From positions 10,515,015-10,579,014 of the forward strand of contig NC_036461.1 in NCBI RefSeq assembly GCF_002775205.1: a stretch of DNA of 64,000 nucleotides. The letters are read 5' to 3'. Shown here piece after piece: positions 1 to 34,500 of this stretch; within the stretch, counting starts at the first letter, position 1, and the number at the start of each line of letters is the position of its first letter. Made by a program: the position numbers and the translations under genes. The stretch comes from Xiphophorus maculatus. Its lineage: Eukaryota; Chordata; Actinopteri; Cyprinodontiformes; Poeciliidae. The notes under the pieces were generated by a model that saw only the letters and a list, made by a program, of their open reading frames with translations, was not told the origin of the DNA and ran no database searches.

Positions 1-3480
<3,480 letters not shown>

Positions 3481-4038
3481 TATGCAAATCTCAAACATTC
3501 CTCCGGTCCCACGTTCATTCCCTCTCTCCATCCGACTGCACTCTCAAAAGGCCCCAGCCTGCTCAGCCTCGTCCTCCCCCAGCATTGTCTGCACAAGCCC
3601 CCCGTCGGATGTCTCAGTCTGTGAGCCGTTGTTGTTGTTTTACAGGATGGAGGAAGTGCGAGACAAAAACAAAGATAAACGTGCTTGTTCTTGGTGGCCT
3701 TTGAAGACTGACCATGGAGATAACACTACCCTGCATTTCCTGGTTGTTATGCTGTATACAGAGCAGGCATCCGTACTCCATAATGAACGGGGAAATGTAG
3801 CTATGCACAAATTGGGCTACTCCCATAGCTCAATGGGGTTTTTTTGTCTTTTTTTAAAGGGGTTGTTTATATTCAATAAAACATCAACCATTTCAAATAA
3901 GTTTTAGGCATGCTGTGGACCAAAAACACCATGTAAAACAGAGAGTGTGTTGTTTGTTGAGTGGGTGATTTATTCATGTTTTTCGAGTCTTTTCGGACTT
4001 TTTTGGCCTCATAAAGTGAATGTACCGTATCAAATAAA
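3481..4038 (+). other. akt1: akt1 3' UTR with two polyadenylation signals
   Basis: Non-coding sequence follows the akt1 stop. AATAAA occurs at 3875-3880 and again at 4033-4038, each followed by T/GT-rich sequence, so one or both can end the transcript. The UTR may run further, as AKT1 3' UTRs are about 1 kb or more in other vertebrates. Confidence 0.55.
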
Positions 4039-5690
4039 GTTAAACTTCCTTCATACTGATGTGTTGTAACACATGTCTAATTCTCCTAAGACTGAAAAGT
4101 CCTCTTCGCTTTAAGCCAGCCTTGATGCAAAACTGAAACCGATCTGTTGTATTACCATTCCACACAATGATATATCTGAGGAATCAGCAGTGGAATCTAG
4201 TCTAACATGACGCGAGCATGAGTGATCATTCAGTTTCTTTTAAAAATTGCTTGCACATGACTCAGATCCACTGCTTCCTGTTCAGGCTAATAAAAAGCAT
4301 CTCCACTCCTGAAGTCAGTGCTTACACTTCCTGGTGCCTTTTCATGTGGATGCGCCTTCTGCTCCAAGCTCTTCTTTTCTCCTTTGGGTTTTTCCTCTGT
4401 TTACAGTACACTATTGGGTGTTATATTCCACCTGGTGCATATGCTGCAGCCTCAGTGAGGTCACTTCAACATAATACACTTCTTTAGGAAAACTTTGCAA
4501 GCAAACTAGGCTTCAGGGGAAAACGGTGATCTTTCATTTGCTTCTTTAGGGGACTTCCACCCCTCTCACTAGCTTCCGAGTTATTTATGAGACCAATGTG
4601 GATGAAAAGGAGTTTCACTGTGCCAATGATATGCACTTTGTTGGCCAAAAATGATTGTATTAGGACCCCCTCTATATATGGCTGGTAAAGACTAAATTAG
4701 CTTCCTTTTGTAAGATGAATTTGTGTGTTGTGGATACGATTGAAACAAGACGTGTTGGTTTGAATCATTTCTTGTGCTGAGGCTAAAACCGATGGTCTTC
4801 TTTCAGAAGTTTCCGGAAGCTCTTCAGTATTTTTAGAACGACAGATAATCATTGTCAAAAGTGCATATTTTCATTGAATGTAATGTTTTTTTATATTGTT
4901 TTCTCTTCAGTCGTTTGCAAACCTTTGTTCACTCTTTGAGTCTGTTTGTTACTTATTCCTATGCACACTCCCATCTTGGCTGTCACCTTCTGAAAATAGG
5001 GGGGGGAAATCCTTTTATATTTTTTACTTCAACTTTTTTTGTACCTGCCCCTCCTGTATTCCTGTGACCGAGGACACCAGCTTTAGTAAACAAATAATAT
5101 AAACTTTGTACACTGTTTTTACATGTTTTCTTCTCAATTGATGAAATTAAAGGTCTTATCAACTGATTGACTCATTTCTCTTAAGATTACATTCAAAGAA
5201 ATCTAGAAGGCAAAACATACAAACATGTTCATGAAATCTTGGGCTATTGGAAGACAAACATCTTTTTAGTGCTTGTTTTCATTATTAGAGGTTATTTGTA
5301 TTTGTGACAAATGTTTTTCCAAAAAGTTTTCTATTTATTTCCTTTATTTTTTTTTATTGATATCCATATAAAATTACATTAAAAAATGTTATTGCGGGAA
5401 AAAGGAAATTAAAATGTTTTGTAACTAATCTAGTCACTGTGGGCAGTCATTATCTCTGATAGCAGCCAGTCTGGAAATAAGTCTATAGAAGCCTTTGACT
5501 GAAGACTGTTGCAGTATAACGGTCTCATGAACGCTCTGGTGTGCTATCTGCTCTTATTTCTGGGCACCACAGGTGATATTTCACAGTAACATCCTGAATA
5601 ACAGTAATTGTTGCCAAGGACTGCTAGTCCATCTCATTTGCTTTTCCTGCTCCTCTTTACTCATATTTCTATGTCCTTTGCAATCATGGA
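4039..5690. other. Intergenic, nothing coding seen
   Basis: This is an AT-rich spacer after akt1. Short open frames here lack homology that I recognise and have no convincing splice context. The first part may still be a long akt1 3' UTR. Confidence 0.5.
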
Positions 5691-5759
5691 GAATATGTTC
5701 ATTTACACCCTCCATAAAGAGTGCAAGCTGCAGGAGATTGATGACAAAGAAGCTCGCTG

Positions 5760-6420
5760 TTTAATGTGCCACATCAAAGCAAATTAATGGAAGGCCAAGA
5801 AGAAGGAAAAAGGTACAAGCAACATACAGTATATGATAACCACAGGCTTGAGCTGACTGTGAGGCAAATTCTTTTCAATAATTTGAAGATTCATAAAGTG
5901 AAGCTGGAGTGTGTTTATTTAGGACATGGGCTTCATCTATCATTTCTAAATCAGAGACTTCAGAAGGATCTTACCTGGGCAAAGTGGACTGTTGTTCAGT
6001 GGTCCAACATTTCCTTTGGAAGTAAGGTTTGCATTTCACTTAAAATGCAAGATAAAAAGTGGATGAAAAGTGGAGGGTCACAGAATCAAAGGTTGAAGTG
6101 TGAAGTTGTCACAGTAGTGATGATTTGAGGAGCCATGTAAAATTACAGTGGTGTTGGTCCTCTGTGTTTTATCAAACCTAAAACATCTCCATCTATCTGG
6201 AAATCTTAGAATATTTCATGCTTGCATCTTCTGACAAGTTTCATGAAGATGGCACCTGTCCACACTTTCAAAAGTGTCAGTACTTGTTTGAACAACCTTA
6301 GTATCTATGTACTTGATTGGCCAGCAATGCTGATCTACAACGTCTTTAGAGAATTGTCAAGAGGAAGAAGAGACATCAATAAAGCAACCTGTTTTCCCTG
6401 AATGTCTCACAGTGCTGAAT
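5760..6420 (+). pseudogene. Degraded Tc1/mariner transposase fragment
   Basis: A 120-codon open frame (5766-6128) contains RLQKDLTWAKWTVVQWSN followed by KWMKSGGSQNQR and VVTVVMI. This is the order seen in Tc1 transposases (R-L-x-WAK...WT-V-x-W...S-x-x-S-K-F...W-R-x-x...VMIWG). After the stop, broken-frame matches continue: GVGPLCFIKP-like at about 6150, a LASSDKF-like stretch and 'IVKRK'-like codons near 6355-6375. Stops and frameshifts make it inactive. No intact TIR/TA ends were identified, and the orientation is +. Confidence 0.65.
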
Positions 6421-6429
6421 AGGTGAACT

Positions 6430-9400
6430 AATTCACCGTAAAGAGTGAATTAGTCCACCAAATGTGAACTGAGTATTGACTGCAGATATTGTGAAGTACA
6501 CTTACATACTTTTTTGCAGAAAGACATTTTTGCATTTTAAATATGAGTATTATTAAAATTTTCTGAGGTACTGCATTTTGTTTGTATTAACTGCAGTCCA
6601 TAATTTTATAAATTACTACAGATAAATGCACCAAATATGGAATCTATGTAAAAAGAGTTCCATTTTTTGATTTGAGTAACTAAAATTAATAAACGCATTT
6701 ACTAAAACACATTGAAAGGCTAAGTTGCAGCTGGATCAGGAGGCTGAACTCTGCCATTTAACTGTAAAAAATAACTTACGTGGGAATTTAGCTTGTCTAA
6801 AACTTCCCGTGAACGTGAATTATGACCAAGACTGAGAAAAGTGTTCTAACACACAGCGTCTTTATGTGTGTATGGCAGCTCGTGTCCAAGTCCAGGGTTT
6901 TGCAGCTGGTCTGAGACAAGGAGAGATGCTCCGTTCCCCTGGGGGCGCCTTGGGCAGATGGTAAAGTCTCTGGAGCAGATGTTGACAGCCAGAGCTCACA
7001 GTCTGCTGTTTTGGCCAGCTGCAATGCACAGCAACATTACAAGCTGAGGCAAAAGGTTTGGACCCAGTATGGCACTCACCTCGTCTGGCTTTTTCGGCTG
7101 GACTGGTCCTGAACGCAGCACAAAACTGAGATGTTGCTTTGGCACAGACTGTGATGTCATTTATATCACACAGTGTGGAAGCTGGGACTCCTCCTGTATT
7201 TTTACATAACATTCAGACATTGAGTCTCTGAAATCTGGGTGTTGTTCCTAACAGCTCAGTGTTACTTTAGAGACATTCCTGGGAGCCGTTTTGAAATTAC
7301 TTTTTCCCATTTCGAGAAGGTTTCTAAGCTCAGACTGCAGCTGGCTGAATTGGGGATGACCCGCACTCACTTGTAGTTTTGCTTTGACTTCCCTGAACAG
7401 TTGCACTTTACCAGTTACACATCATCTTTATGACTTTAGATTGTGCATAATTAAAACTTTTAACTGGTACAAATTTAATATCCCACTTCACTCCAGTTTT
7501 GATGTGAAAGTATTCATGCCCTTTTTTTCCCACAATTGTCAACCAAACCTGCCCTGTTAGTTTAGATGGAAAGCAGGGATAAATTTGATCTTTCTTCATT
7601 TTTGGACCTTTAAGATTTTTGATTGTAAAAGAAATAGAAATCCACCCATCACTTTCCTTCCATTTCTCAATTAGGCATCACTTTACTTTGGTTGTATAAA
7701 AATGTTCAATATGTTTCATTAAAATTTGTAGTTACAACATGACAAGTTACAAAATAAATTCAAGTGGTATAATATTTAGGAAAAATGCAGGATGTCTTTA
7801 AGCAACCCAAATCTTAGACTTCCTCCCAGACACTTATATCCCAAGGTCAAAAGTTACTCTTGTCACTCCAATAATAATGATCAATTCTTCCAGGCTGTTG
7901 CACCTTAGGGATTTCTTCTTAAGACTGTCAGCTGCATTGTGCTGCTGAAGTCCCTCTTTGGTAGACAAACTTTGAGTTAGACCTTTTACTTTGACGTTGC
8001 CTGCTATCATTTTGTCTAAAAATGCCAATTTTGTCTAATATGCTGACTTTATTCTCCCTTTTTAAATAATTGCAACAATTGTATATGTTTTAAATCATTT
8101 TCTTTTGTTGTTTTGAAGTGAAGCACTTCGGGATTCTTATCTGTGAAAAGAGCTACATCAATAAACTGTACGGTGTACTTACTTGTTTCATATTAACCAC
8201 TAGGAAGTTGCAAAAAGGAAGAATATTTTGTAGATTTAAAAACAAAGAAAATGCCCTAGATACCATGGCACTGCTGCTATTTAACTCAGTGTTAATGTAC
8301 CGAAGCCTGCTTTTTCTAATTGACTGTTGTGCACTTAAATTCCTGATGTTGCAACAGTGAAAGTGCGTGATCAGCTGCAGGCCAGGAACTGGTTCAGTGT
8401 CTTTCATAAACACCTCAGCAGGATGGCTGCAGCTTCACAAGGCTTGGCAGTGCACTTCATAACAAGCTCAAAATTCATTGAACAAAATATGTGCTTCGAA
8501 AAAAAGATGTTATTCTTAAACAAAAGGCATTAGTTCATAGTGAAACTAATCAATTTGTAAAACAGTAGGTTTTGCTATGTGGGCGTGAGGAGTTATCTGC
8601 TCAAGAGAAAGCAATTAAAAAACCGGTCTGACGAACTTAATATACAGAGCCCTTCTTTATACCAAAGACAAGATTGATTTGAACATTAAACCAGGCAGAA
8701 CAACAGTTATTGGAGTTTACTTTAATGCTAGATAAAGTAATTTATACTTAGTTGGCAAATCCCTCAAAAATGAAGAAACACATTTTTATGTATATTGGCT
8801 AAAGGTATCGGTGCAGAATCGTGATTAGCAACAGTTTCCAACAAAAATACATGCAGGTCGACCATTGGTGATTCTTTATTCTTTGGGACTACAGCTCCAT
8901 CTAGCGGCCTCAAGGCTGTCGAGGGAACTCAGCCTCTTAACCCTGATTTACTCAAAATGAAGTTTCAATTTTGTCTCAGATAAACCAAAATTTCTCAGAC
9001 AAAACAACAACAACAACAACAAAGATTAAGCTTGTGGCTTTTAATACATATACTGTGAGTTTATTTTAGAGCATGATTAAATGACTACATTTCCAGTTCA
9101 ATCAAAGTATTCTTTTATTCTGCAAATTCATTTACAGCCTTGTAAAAGAAATTACAACTTTCGCGATATCTTAGGCTGTTGTTAATCATATTGAACATTT
9201 CCCCATACTTTAAATTAGAATGTAGATAAAAACACAAAAAGTGCTCTTGGCAAGTCCGTAGATCGTTTATCGTAGCTATGCCTCACTAAGTGGGATTTCA
9301 GAGTTTCTTCTTCTGATTACCACCCAAGGGTATTTCGATTTATTTTATTTATTTATTTTTTGTTTGTTTGTTTTTCTTTTTTGAGGGCGGGGTGAGAAGT

Positions 9401-9800
9401 TTCACCCCACCCTTTTTGGGGGGTGGGGTGAGGCTTCTGTCATTCTAATCTGAGTTAAGCGATTATATAAATGTATCAGTTGCTGTAAAGATTTAAATGA
9501 CCAATTAATAATTTGTGATATTTTCAAATGTTTTTGAATAAATAAAGTTATTGAAAAACGTTTTGGCATTATAACTTAAAAACCTAGGCCGTATCTCGAA
9601 ACTTTGTAGTCAGAACTGATAATTAATTTGAATGTAATTATTTTGATTCTGAATGCTGAAAGTCAAATCTTGAATTTCAAGTGTGAGACTGAAGCTCATC
9701 TTCATAAGTTTCAAAACATTTGCAAATTGATTCTTTCTAATGGCGGAAATATTCTCCCTTAAATTGGTATCACACTGAAGTGGAAAAGTTTGGCATTTTA
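6430..9800. other. Intergenic akt1-cep170b spacer, repeat-rich
   Basis: No gene is supported. In human, ZBTB42, which has a long uninterrupted coding exon, lies between AKT1 and CEP170B; no such frame occurs here on either strand. A GC-richer block at about 6860-7160 has a strong donor-like GAG|GTGAGT on the - strand near 7083, but its frames are not recognisable. A GC-rich inverted repeat (CACCCCACCC 9403-9412 with GGGTGGGGTG 9421-9430) lies near the right end. Confidence 0.6.
7500..7785. repeat. Short Tc1-like deletion derivative
   Basis: It starts with a terminal-repeat-like 'gtgaaagtattcatgccc' and ends with a complementary-type end ('gtagttacaacatgac' ... 'attcaagtggtataa'). Both match the ends of the Tc1-like family seen elsewhere in the window. 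The interior is mostly deleted. Confidence 0.5.
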
Positions 9801-9805
9801 ACAAG

Positions 9806-10115
9806 GCGTACCACAGGGGGCGTGGCTATTCGTTTTGCCGCGCGCGGAATTCAGTCAGAGTGAGACCTCTGTCTTTTCTCTCCTGTCAGATTAAACCCGT
9901 TTGATGGGACGCTGTCGTCACCGTGTTGGGACTAGACGCTGGAGGCGTTTGGAGGAGTTTAGTTCGGTTGTCATTCCCAAAAGGAGGAAGAGGGTGTGTT
10001 GGACATTACCTGGCCCGAGTCACCTGTTGGTTTCATGTCGGTCGTCGAGTTTCATTGACGTTACGACGTTAAAACACTGGCTTCACTAAGGCGTAAAACA
10101 GAAAAGGCGTTTAAG
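9806..10115 (+). promoter_or_regulatory. cep170b: cep170b promoter and first non-coding exon
   Basis: A CpG-rich patch rises from AT-rich sequence. It holds a CTCF-like CCACAGGGGGCG at 9811-9822 and a CGCGCGCGG run at 9840-9847, and has no clear TATA box. The leader exon probably starts near 9850 and ends at 10115, before a consensus donor (TTAAG|GTGAG). A 61-codon upstream open frame (ATG 9904, ending about 10089) lies within it and may dampen translation. The TSS is inferred, not seen. Confidence 0.55.
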
Positions 10116-11625
10116 GTGAGTCTGTACTCCTGTTGGGGGAAAAAATCATTGGAGAGAAAGCTTGTTGCGGTATAAAGAAGTTGACAAGCGTTAGCTAAAC
10201 AATACCAGCAACGAACACCAGCTAGGGACATTTCAAACAGCTGGGTTGTCTCTTACGAGAAAATACACACGTTTACACTTGAGAATAAATAAATATTTAC
10301 GGGTAATTTTGTCAATAATATTTAGCTTAGTAATGTTACAGGAAGTAAAGTCTCCACTGAAAGTTTCAAGTTGTTAGCTAAGGTTCATAGATTGAGATTC
10401 AATTGACATGTTTACTAGCGTGTTGTAAGTTAAAATGTATTTATATCTCAGTCGATTAGATTAAATCCCATTATGAAATGTGTTGACTTTAAAATGTCAG
10501 TTTCTTAAATAATGTCTTTAAAAATGTCTGCCACTAAGTGACTTGTGGCCTTTACTGGATAGATTACTTAAGATAAGGCGTGGGTTAAGAGCTCTAATTC
10601 TGTGCTGATACTCCGTTGTGTTAAATAGGAAGAGGTGAAGTTATACAAAAAAAAGCAAATTAAAGAAATAGATAATATGTTGTGTTTATCCTTATAAACA
10701 TTACATCGTCTCAAATGGAAACACCAGCTGACAAGAAATGGTTGGTTAAACCAGCTTAGATTAATTTGACATTAATCTCAGCCACACCTGTCTTTTTTTG
10801 CAAACATTGTCTTTATGATAACCCAACACAATCCATTATTCATATGGAGAAACAATCGCATATAATAAAACGTAAATGCAATAATACTCTTTGAATGATA
10901 CCAATACCAGGTTTGTAGATTTCAAACAGTAGATGGTTTTAGTATTTTTAAAGAAGAAATTCTGGCTAATCAATGTTTTATTTACTTTTAAACCTGTACA
11001 AAAAAGTGATTCCAAGTCTCAGAAAAACATTCAACTAATTATTTACATATTTTATTTTTTTATTATTATTGAGCTTTCAACAATCAAACTCAGAAAGACA
11101 CTGGAATTGGCAAATATTCTGCTCAAAACTAAAATTGTTCATGGTCAGTAAATGCATCAACTGACAGCATGTTTTATTTACTTTTTTCCCCAAGTTTAAT
11201 AAAAATAAACTAAGGACTTTTTGACAGGTATGTAAGAACAGTGTTTCATCCTTAATTCCTTTACTTGCTGTTTGATTCAAAAACAATTGCTGCAGATCTG
11301 CTGAGTGTAACATATCTGTTACAAGAATATTAGATATATTATGTATTAGTTATTTTAGTTTGCTATATAGACTTATACAAATATAGAATAAATAGAACTA
11401 AATCTGGTAGTGGTTGACAAATGATATGGTTGTTGTGCAGAATATTGTCAATTTTTTGCTCTTCTGCTCTTTATTAAGACAAGTATATTAAGACACTTCA
11501 TGATAGACTACTTTATGATTAGTCTATCATGAAGTAGACTAATGAAGCTACTTCATTAGTCAGGCTATCTGCTCAAGTAGTCAGCCTGCAGCTGGGACGT
11601 TAACAGCTTGTAGCTAACTTTTCAG
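10116..11625 (+). other. cep170b: cep170b 5' intron with three tandem hairpins
   Basis: AT-rich intron. Its 3' end holds three adjacent inverted repeats (11496-11534, 11538-11560, 11561-11588), described as a separate feature. Nothing coding was seen. Confidence 0.6.
11496..11588. repeat. Three consecutive perfect inverted repeats
   Basis: Stem 1 is CTTCATGATAGAC (11496-11508) with GTCTATCATGAAG (11522-11534), a 13-bp perfect match with a 13-nt loop. Stem 2 is ACTAATGAAG (11538-11547) with CTTCATTAGT (11551-11560), 10 bp with a CTA loop. Stem 3 is CAGGCT (11561-11566) with AGCCTG (11583-11588). They end about 40 nt before a putative leader exon. Confidence 0.75.
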
Positions 11626-11651
11626 AACAGTTACCTTAACATGAGCGAAAG
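11626..11651 (+). other. cep170b: Putative 26-nt cep170b leader exon with upstream ATG
   Basis: It is bounded by a pyrimidine-rich acceptor (ACTTTTCAG) and a near-consensus donor (AAAG|GTGAGT). Its ATG at 11641, spliced to the exon starting at 11752, would read nine codons (MSERMPKRS) and stop before the main cep170b ATG. Support is from splice signals only, so transcript evidence would be needed. Confidence 0.4.
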
Positions 11652-11724
11652 GTGAGTGGTAAATTATCCATTGAAAGATTAAGTACTTTCAATGTATTTA
11701 AGATAAGCCTGAATATAAAATTGA

Positions 11725-29729
<18,005 letters not shown>

Positions 29730-29998
29730 AGTCTGCTGACTACAGAAACGTTGATCACGTTGATCAACTTCTGCTGCATCTGGTCAGGAGCAGCTGTGTG
29801 CAAGTGAAACCTGACTGAGAGGAAGTGAGAGTGGATTTATAAAGTTGTGGTGAGCTCACAATGTTTTGAAGTGTAGTTTTTAGGAGGATCCACATGAGGT
29901 GGTGATTTAAGGAAGTACCTTGACATTTCAATAAATCTCACCTCGTATTGTTATACTTAATTCTGTGTTACAGATTGTTCTCTATATTTGCCAATAAA
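29730..29998 (+). other. cep170b: cep170b 3' UTR with two polyadenylation signals
   Basis: AATAAA occurs at 29930-29935 and 29993-29998, 200-270 nt after the stop codon at 29727-29729. Confidence 0.65.
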
Positions 29999-30019
29999 GT
30001 ACCTTAATATACATATGAT

Positions 30020-31330
30020 TTTAAAAACATATAACTATGTAGTTTAATTGAGAATTGGCCTGAGTATAATCATCTCAGGGAAATCTATGCATTTATATTT
30101 AGCTGCAAATCATATTTTTTTAATTAAACTTTCAAATATTATTGTATTGGTGTCGTCAGAGCTGCATTACATTTCTTTTTTTATGTATTTTTTCCCAGTG
30201 TTTCTTTTTGTGCCACATTCCTTTCCTTAGACTACATTTGTTTAGGATTATAAAAGCTATTTATAAGTTGTGTTATTTGAATGACACTGCAGGAATTTTG
30301 GAGAGACTTCGCAGCCTCCTGTGCCAGACTGTTGAATGTTGTTTTACACAGCTGCTTAAAGACAACCAGGTGTGTTTTTTCTTTGGTCGTCTTCTCTTTA
30401 TTCGGGAGCTTAAAGCTATTTCTTGCAACCGAGGGTGGAAATCCATCAGGAATGTGCAATCTGAATGGGAGGAGGAGCTAACTCCACTACAGTTAAACCA
30501 CCTCGCTGAACAAAGCAAGTGGTGATTATAGAAGCAGCCTGTTTTTTAAACATTCCTGCTTTAGGAAAAAACGGCAGCAGTTAAAACTTATGATTGTTTT
30601 TCTCTCAAAAACTGATTTGGCCAAAGATTATTATCAAAAAAACTGTAATTTCTTGTTTGTCTAAATCAAATCTTCTGTCCACCCCTATCTATTTAGTTCA
30701 CCATTGAGCAATTTTAGCATTCATGTTGAAAAATTTCTACATAACTATAAGCCATGATTAAGCTGAGTGTTATGTCTGAACATATCTGTACGTCCCACAA
30801 ATTACCTCTCAATCTTGCCATTTTGCACCAATGTAGAATGTTTTCCCTCATTCATTATTTTACACATTTTAAGAAAAATGTATGTTTTCCTCAATGCACT
30901 ATGTGTCACTGACTGTAACTGGGAAGAAACTAAAGTGCTGTACAGCTCATATTTCATGCAGCCAGTAGAAGAGTTGTTTACAAATTCAAACAAAAAAAGC
31001 ATTTACTGTTGGGTTTTTTGTTTCTGAATCATCTGCTGCTTCTTCTTTATGGAGAAGAGTCTATGTCTTGTTCTCGTGCCCCTTGCCCTCAAGTGTTTCA
31101 GAGAAAATGAATCTTGTGTCAAATTGAGTTTCTTTTTCCCATCCTAGATAATTTGGTTGTAATTTACTGGTACCTTTTGATGTGTTATTCTTTGTATAAG
31201 TTATTTAATGATTTTTTTGTTATTTCAAATAAATTTAATCACCAAACCTTTCTGGCATTTTTTTCCTTTTGTGTATTTAATTTTTTTTTTTCCTGAGCCA
31301 AACAAACGTATGAAAAGCTGAAAGGAAAGT
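30020..31330. other. Intergenic cep170b-pld4 spacer
   Basis: AT-rich. A 127-codon open frame at 30142-30525 overlaps several other frames on both strands, has no recognisable domain and lacks splice context. I treat it as chance. The pld4 leader probably starts in the last 200 nt. Confidence 0.5.
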
Positions 31331-31551
31331 AAAAACAGGAAGTGTGCTCGGTTATATTAAACAGCAGAGATATTTAGTTCAGCTGTGGCTGCGAGCTGAA
31401 GGGGAAGAAAGAAGTGAGAAAAACAAGCTGGGTCTGTTAAAGTTTGTTCTTTAGCGTTACCGTAGACAACATTTTTAGGTTAAACACTGAGTTTAAAGCT
31501 AGAAAAACCCAGTACTTTTTTTTTTGAAGAACCCAGCGACTCAAAGGAAAG

Positions 31552-34500
31552 ATGACCTCAGAATACAGAAGCCTTCATGACAACTATGTTTCAAACAAAG
31601 GCGTAGGTTGGCTCAAATGATGTATTTTTCTCTGTGAGATCATTGCTTTCTTCACTAAAAAATCTTTCTGCTAATCTTGTCAGAGGAGGACCAGCTGTGT
31701 GACATTGGCTGTGATTTTGGGCTGTCTGACTGTTCTCGGTGTTATTCTTGCCATCGCTGTGCTGGAGAGACCAACACCTAAAAACCATGACACTCTTCCT
31801 GAGGACACTGGTGGGCTGAACCTCACTGACCAGTGCAGGTAATAATCCTATACTATTGGAACAGGTTTTTATGAATGTATTCCACTTCATGTGGAACAAA
31901 AAGTGGAGTATAATTGTGAAATGGAAGAAAATTTGGACAAGTTTAGGTCTGAAAAGTGTGGCATACGTTTATATTAAGCCTTCCTGAGTCAATACTTTGT
32001 GGAAAAAGTTTCAAGATCTAGACCAGGGGTGGGCACTCCTGGTCCTCGAGGGCCGGTGTCCTGCAACTTTTAGATGCATCTCTACTTCAACACACCTGAG
32101 TCAAATAATGAGGTCGTTAACAGGACTCTGGAGAACTTGACTGCACTTAGGAGGAGATTCAGCTGTTGGATTCAGGTGTGTTGGACCAGGGAGACATCTA
32201 AGAGTTGCAGGACACCGGCCCTCGAGGACCAGGAGTGCCCACCCCTGATCTAGACACTAGAAAACCTTTTCATTTTTCTTTCCACATTGATCAAATTGGC
32301 TGTGTCATCCTGACAAATGAACTTGCTTCGATTCAAACCAATCCGTGGTGGCTAATGTTGAAGGACTCTAACCAACTTCCCTGTCCCTGGTGAAGAAAAA
32401 ATATTTCCACAGCATGATTCAGCCACTGCCAGGATTCACTGTGGGAATTATGTTTTCAGTGATGTGTAGTGTTTAGCATGTAAGTCAAAAGTTTAATTTT
32501 GACTTCATCTGATCAGAGGACCTTCAATGTGTTCATTTAAAACTTTAAATGAGACCAATCTTTAGTTTTCTTATTGCCTATCCTGCATGTGTGTAGACAG
32601 TGGATTGGTAAACTGATAATGGTTTTCCTGCCAGAAGATTTTCCCATCTGGGCTGTTGATCTCTGCAGCTTTCTCACATGATACTACCAGCACCATGCTT
32701 TACCGATTGGATGGTGCGTTCATGGTGATATGCGGTGTGAGTTTTCAACAATGGATCTCTTCTTGCCATTGTTGAAAATTTTTCTTCACAATGAAGAATT
32801 TTTTTTTACTGCAATAACATAAAAGGTATTTGTAAAGCACCTTAGGCCTTAAGAAAGCTGCCAACGTGACAAAATTTTATGAGTAGTGAGAAGGACTTTT
32901 AGTGAGCCTAAGAGTGTCTTAAACAAATATGGCCACATTATTCAGATATTGAAGACACTTTTTTTCACTTTCCAATTATGCAGTGCTTTGTGTCTGTTTA
33001 TTACAAAGAAAAGGCTCAACTGTTACAAATATTTTATATGGGATTATAATTATTTTTATTAATATGAAGTCTGCTTTACCCTGCAGCATGACCCTTGTGG
33101 AAAGTATTCCTCTATATCTAAAATATGAAAGCAATGCAACTTTTGGGATCCCTCTGGAGCAAGCCTGGAAAGACCTTATCTCCCGAGCATCTCACAGCGT
33201 GAATGTAGTCTCATTCTACTGGACGTTAACAGGGGAGGACATCAACGTCAACTCCTCCACTGATATTCCTGTGAGTTCCTAACTCAGAAATTGCTTACAT
33301 TTGTCAAAAATGTCTGAATCTTTGTTGAATGTTTTGTGGAAAACAGGGAAGGGATATCCTACAAGCGCTTGGGGAACTTCCCTCCAGGAACATATCTGTG
33401 CGCGTGGTGAGCAGTGTTCCCACAGTCAAAACAAACTCCACAGATCTAAAGATCCTAAAACAGAAAGGTCTGATAGTAACTCTTTTCTTTTAAATTCTCA
33501 CAGTAATTGCTGATTATATTTTGGCAAACTGTTTTGATGACTTTTGTCTGCAGGAGTTCAGGTGAGAAGAGTAGAGTTTGGTCGCCTGACGGCAGGCGTC
33601 CTCCACACCAAGTTCTGGATTGTTGACATGAAGCATGTGTTCATTGGAAGTGCCAACATGGACTGGAGGGCTCTGACCCAGGTAAAACTACACATGCCAA
33701 TAATTCTCAAGTTTACATTCTTCCTATTTAAATTGCTTTCAAAATAAATTCCCACTTTGACTGCAGGTAAAGGAACTGGGAGTGGTGGTCTATAATTGTT
33801 CCAGGCTTGCGATGGACCTTCATAAGATCTTCCAGTCCTATTGGGTAATGGGGAAACCCAACAGCTCCCTGCCACAACCTTGGCCTGCAAATTATTCCAC
33901 TAACATCAACAAACAGCACCCTTTGCTGGTAAAAGAGGGTAACATCTCCAGCAGCCTTTACATTGCTGTGAGTGGCTTTTCTTTCTTTTCTTTTTTTTTC
34001 AGAGTTGTGAATTTTCAGTAACAATGGGTTGTACAACACTGTGGTTCTGTTTGGTTTCAACCACTAAAACCAAAGAGTGGGTCGGGTGAATCTGATGTTA
34101 TTTTGATTTTGTGTACTATCCCAGGGTTCTCCTCCAACTTTTTGTCCTCCATCAAGGACTCAGGACTTGGAAGCGATACTGTCCTCCATCTCAGAGGCTG
34201 ACAAATTTGTTGATGTTGCTGTCATGGAGTATTTCCCCACCACTCGATTTGAAAAGCCTCACAAGTAATCCCAAAATCTTGTTTTAACATTAAAAATGTT
34301 CTGGTTTTGTTTGAGTTCCTCACTGTGGTGTCCTTCCAGATACTGGCCTTTCATTGATGATGCCATTAAGATGGCTGTGTTTGAAAGGAAAGTGAAGATC
34401 AGGATGTTGATCAGCTGTGGCCGTGATTCTGATCCAGCCATGTTGCCCTTTCTTCAGTCTTTGGCTTCAATGGATTACCCTCTCCATCACATCAGCATCC

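Noticed and set aside
30142-30525. 127-codon frame between cep170b and pld4
   Set aside because: No family resemblance, several competing frames on both strands, and no promoter or splice context.
31591-31899. 102-codon - strand frame over pld4 exon 2
   Set aside because: Antisense shadow of the coding exon.
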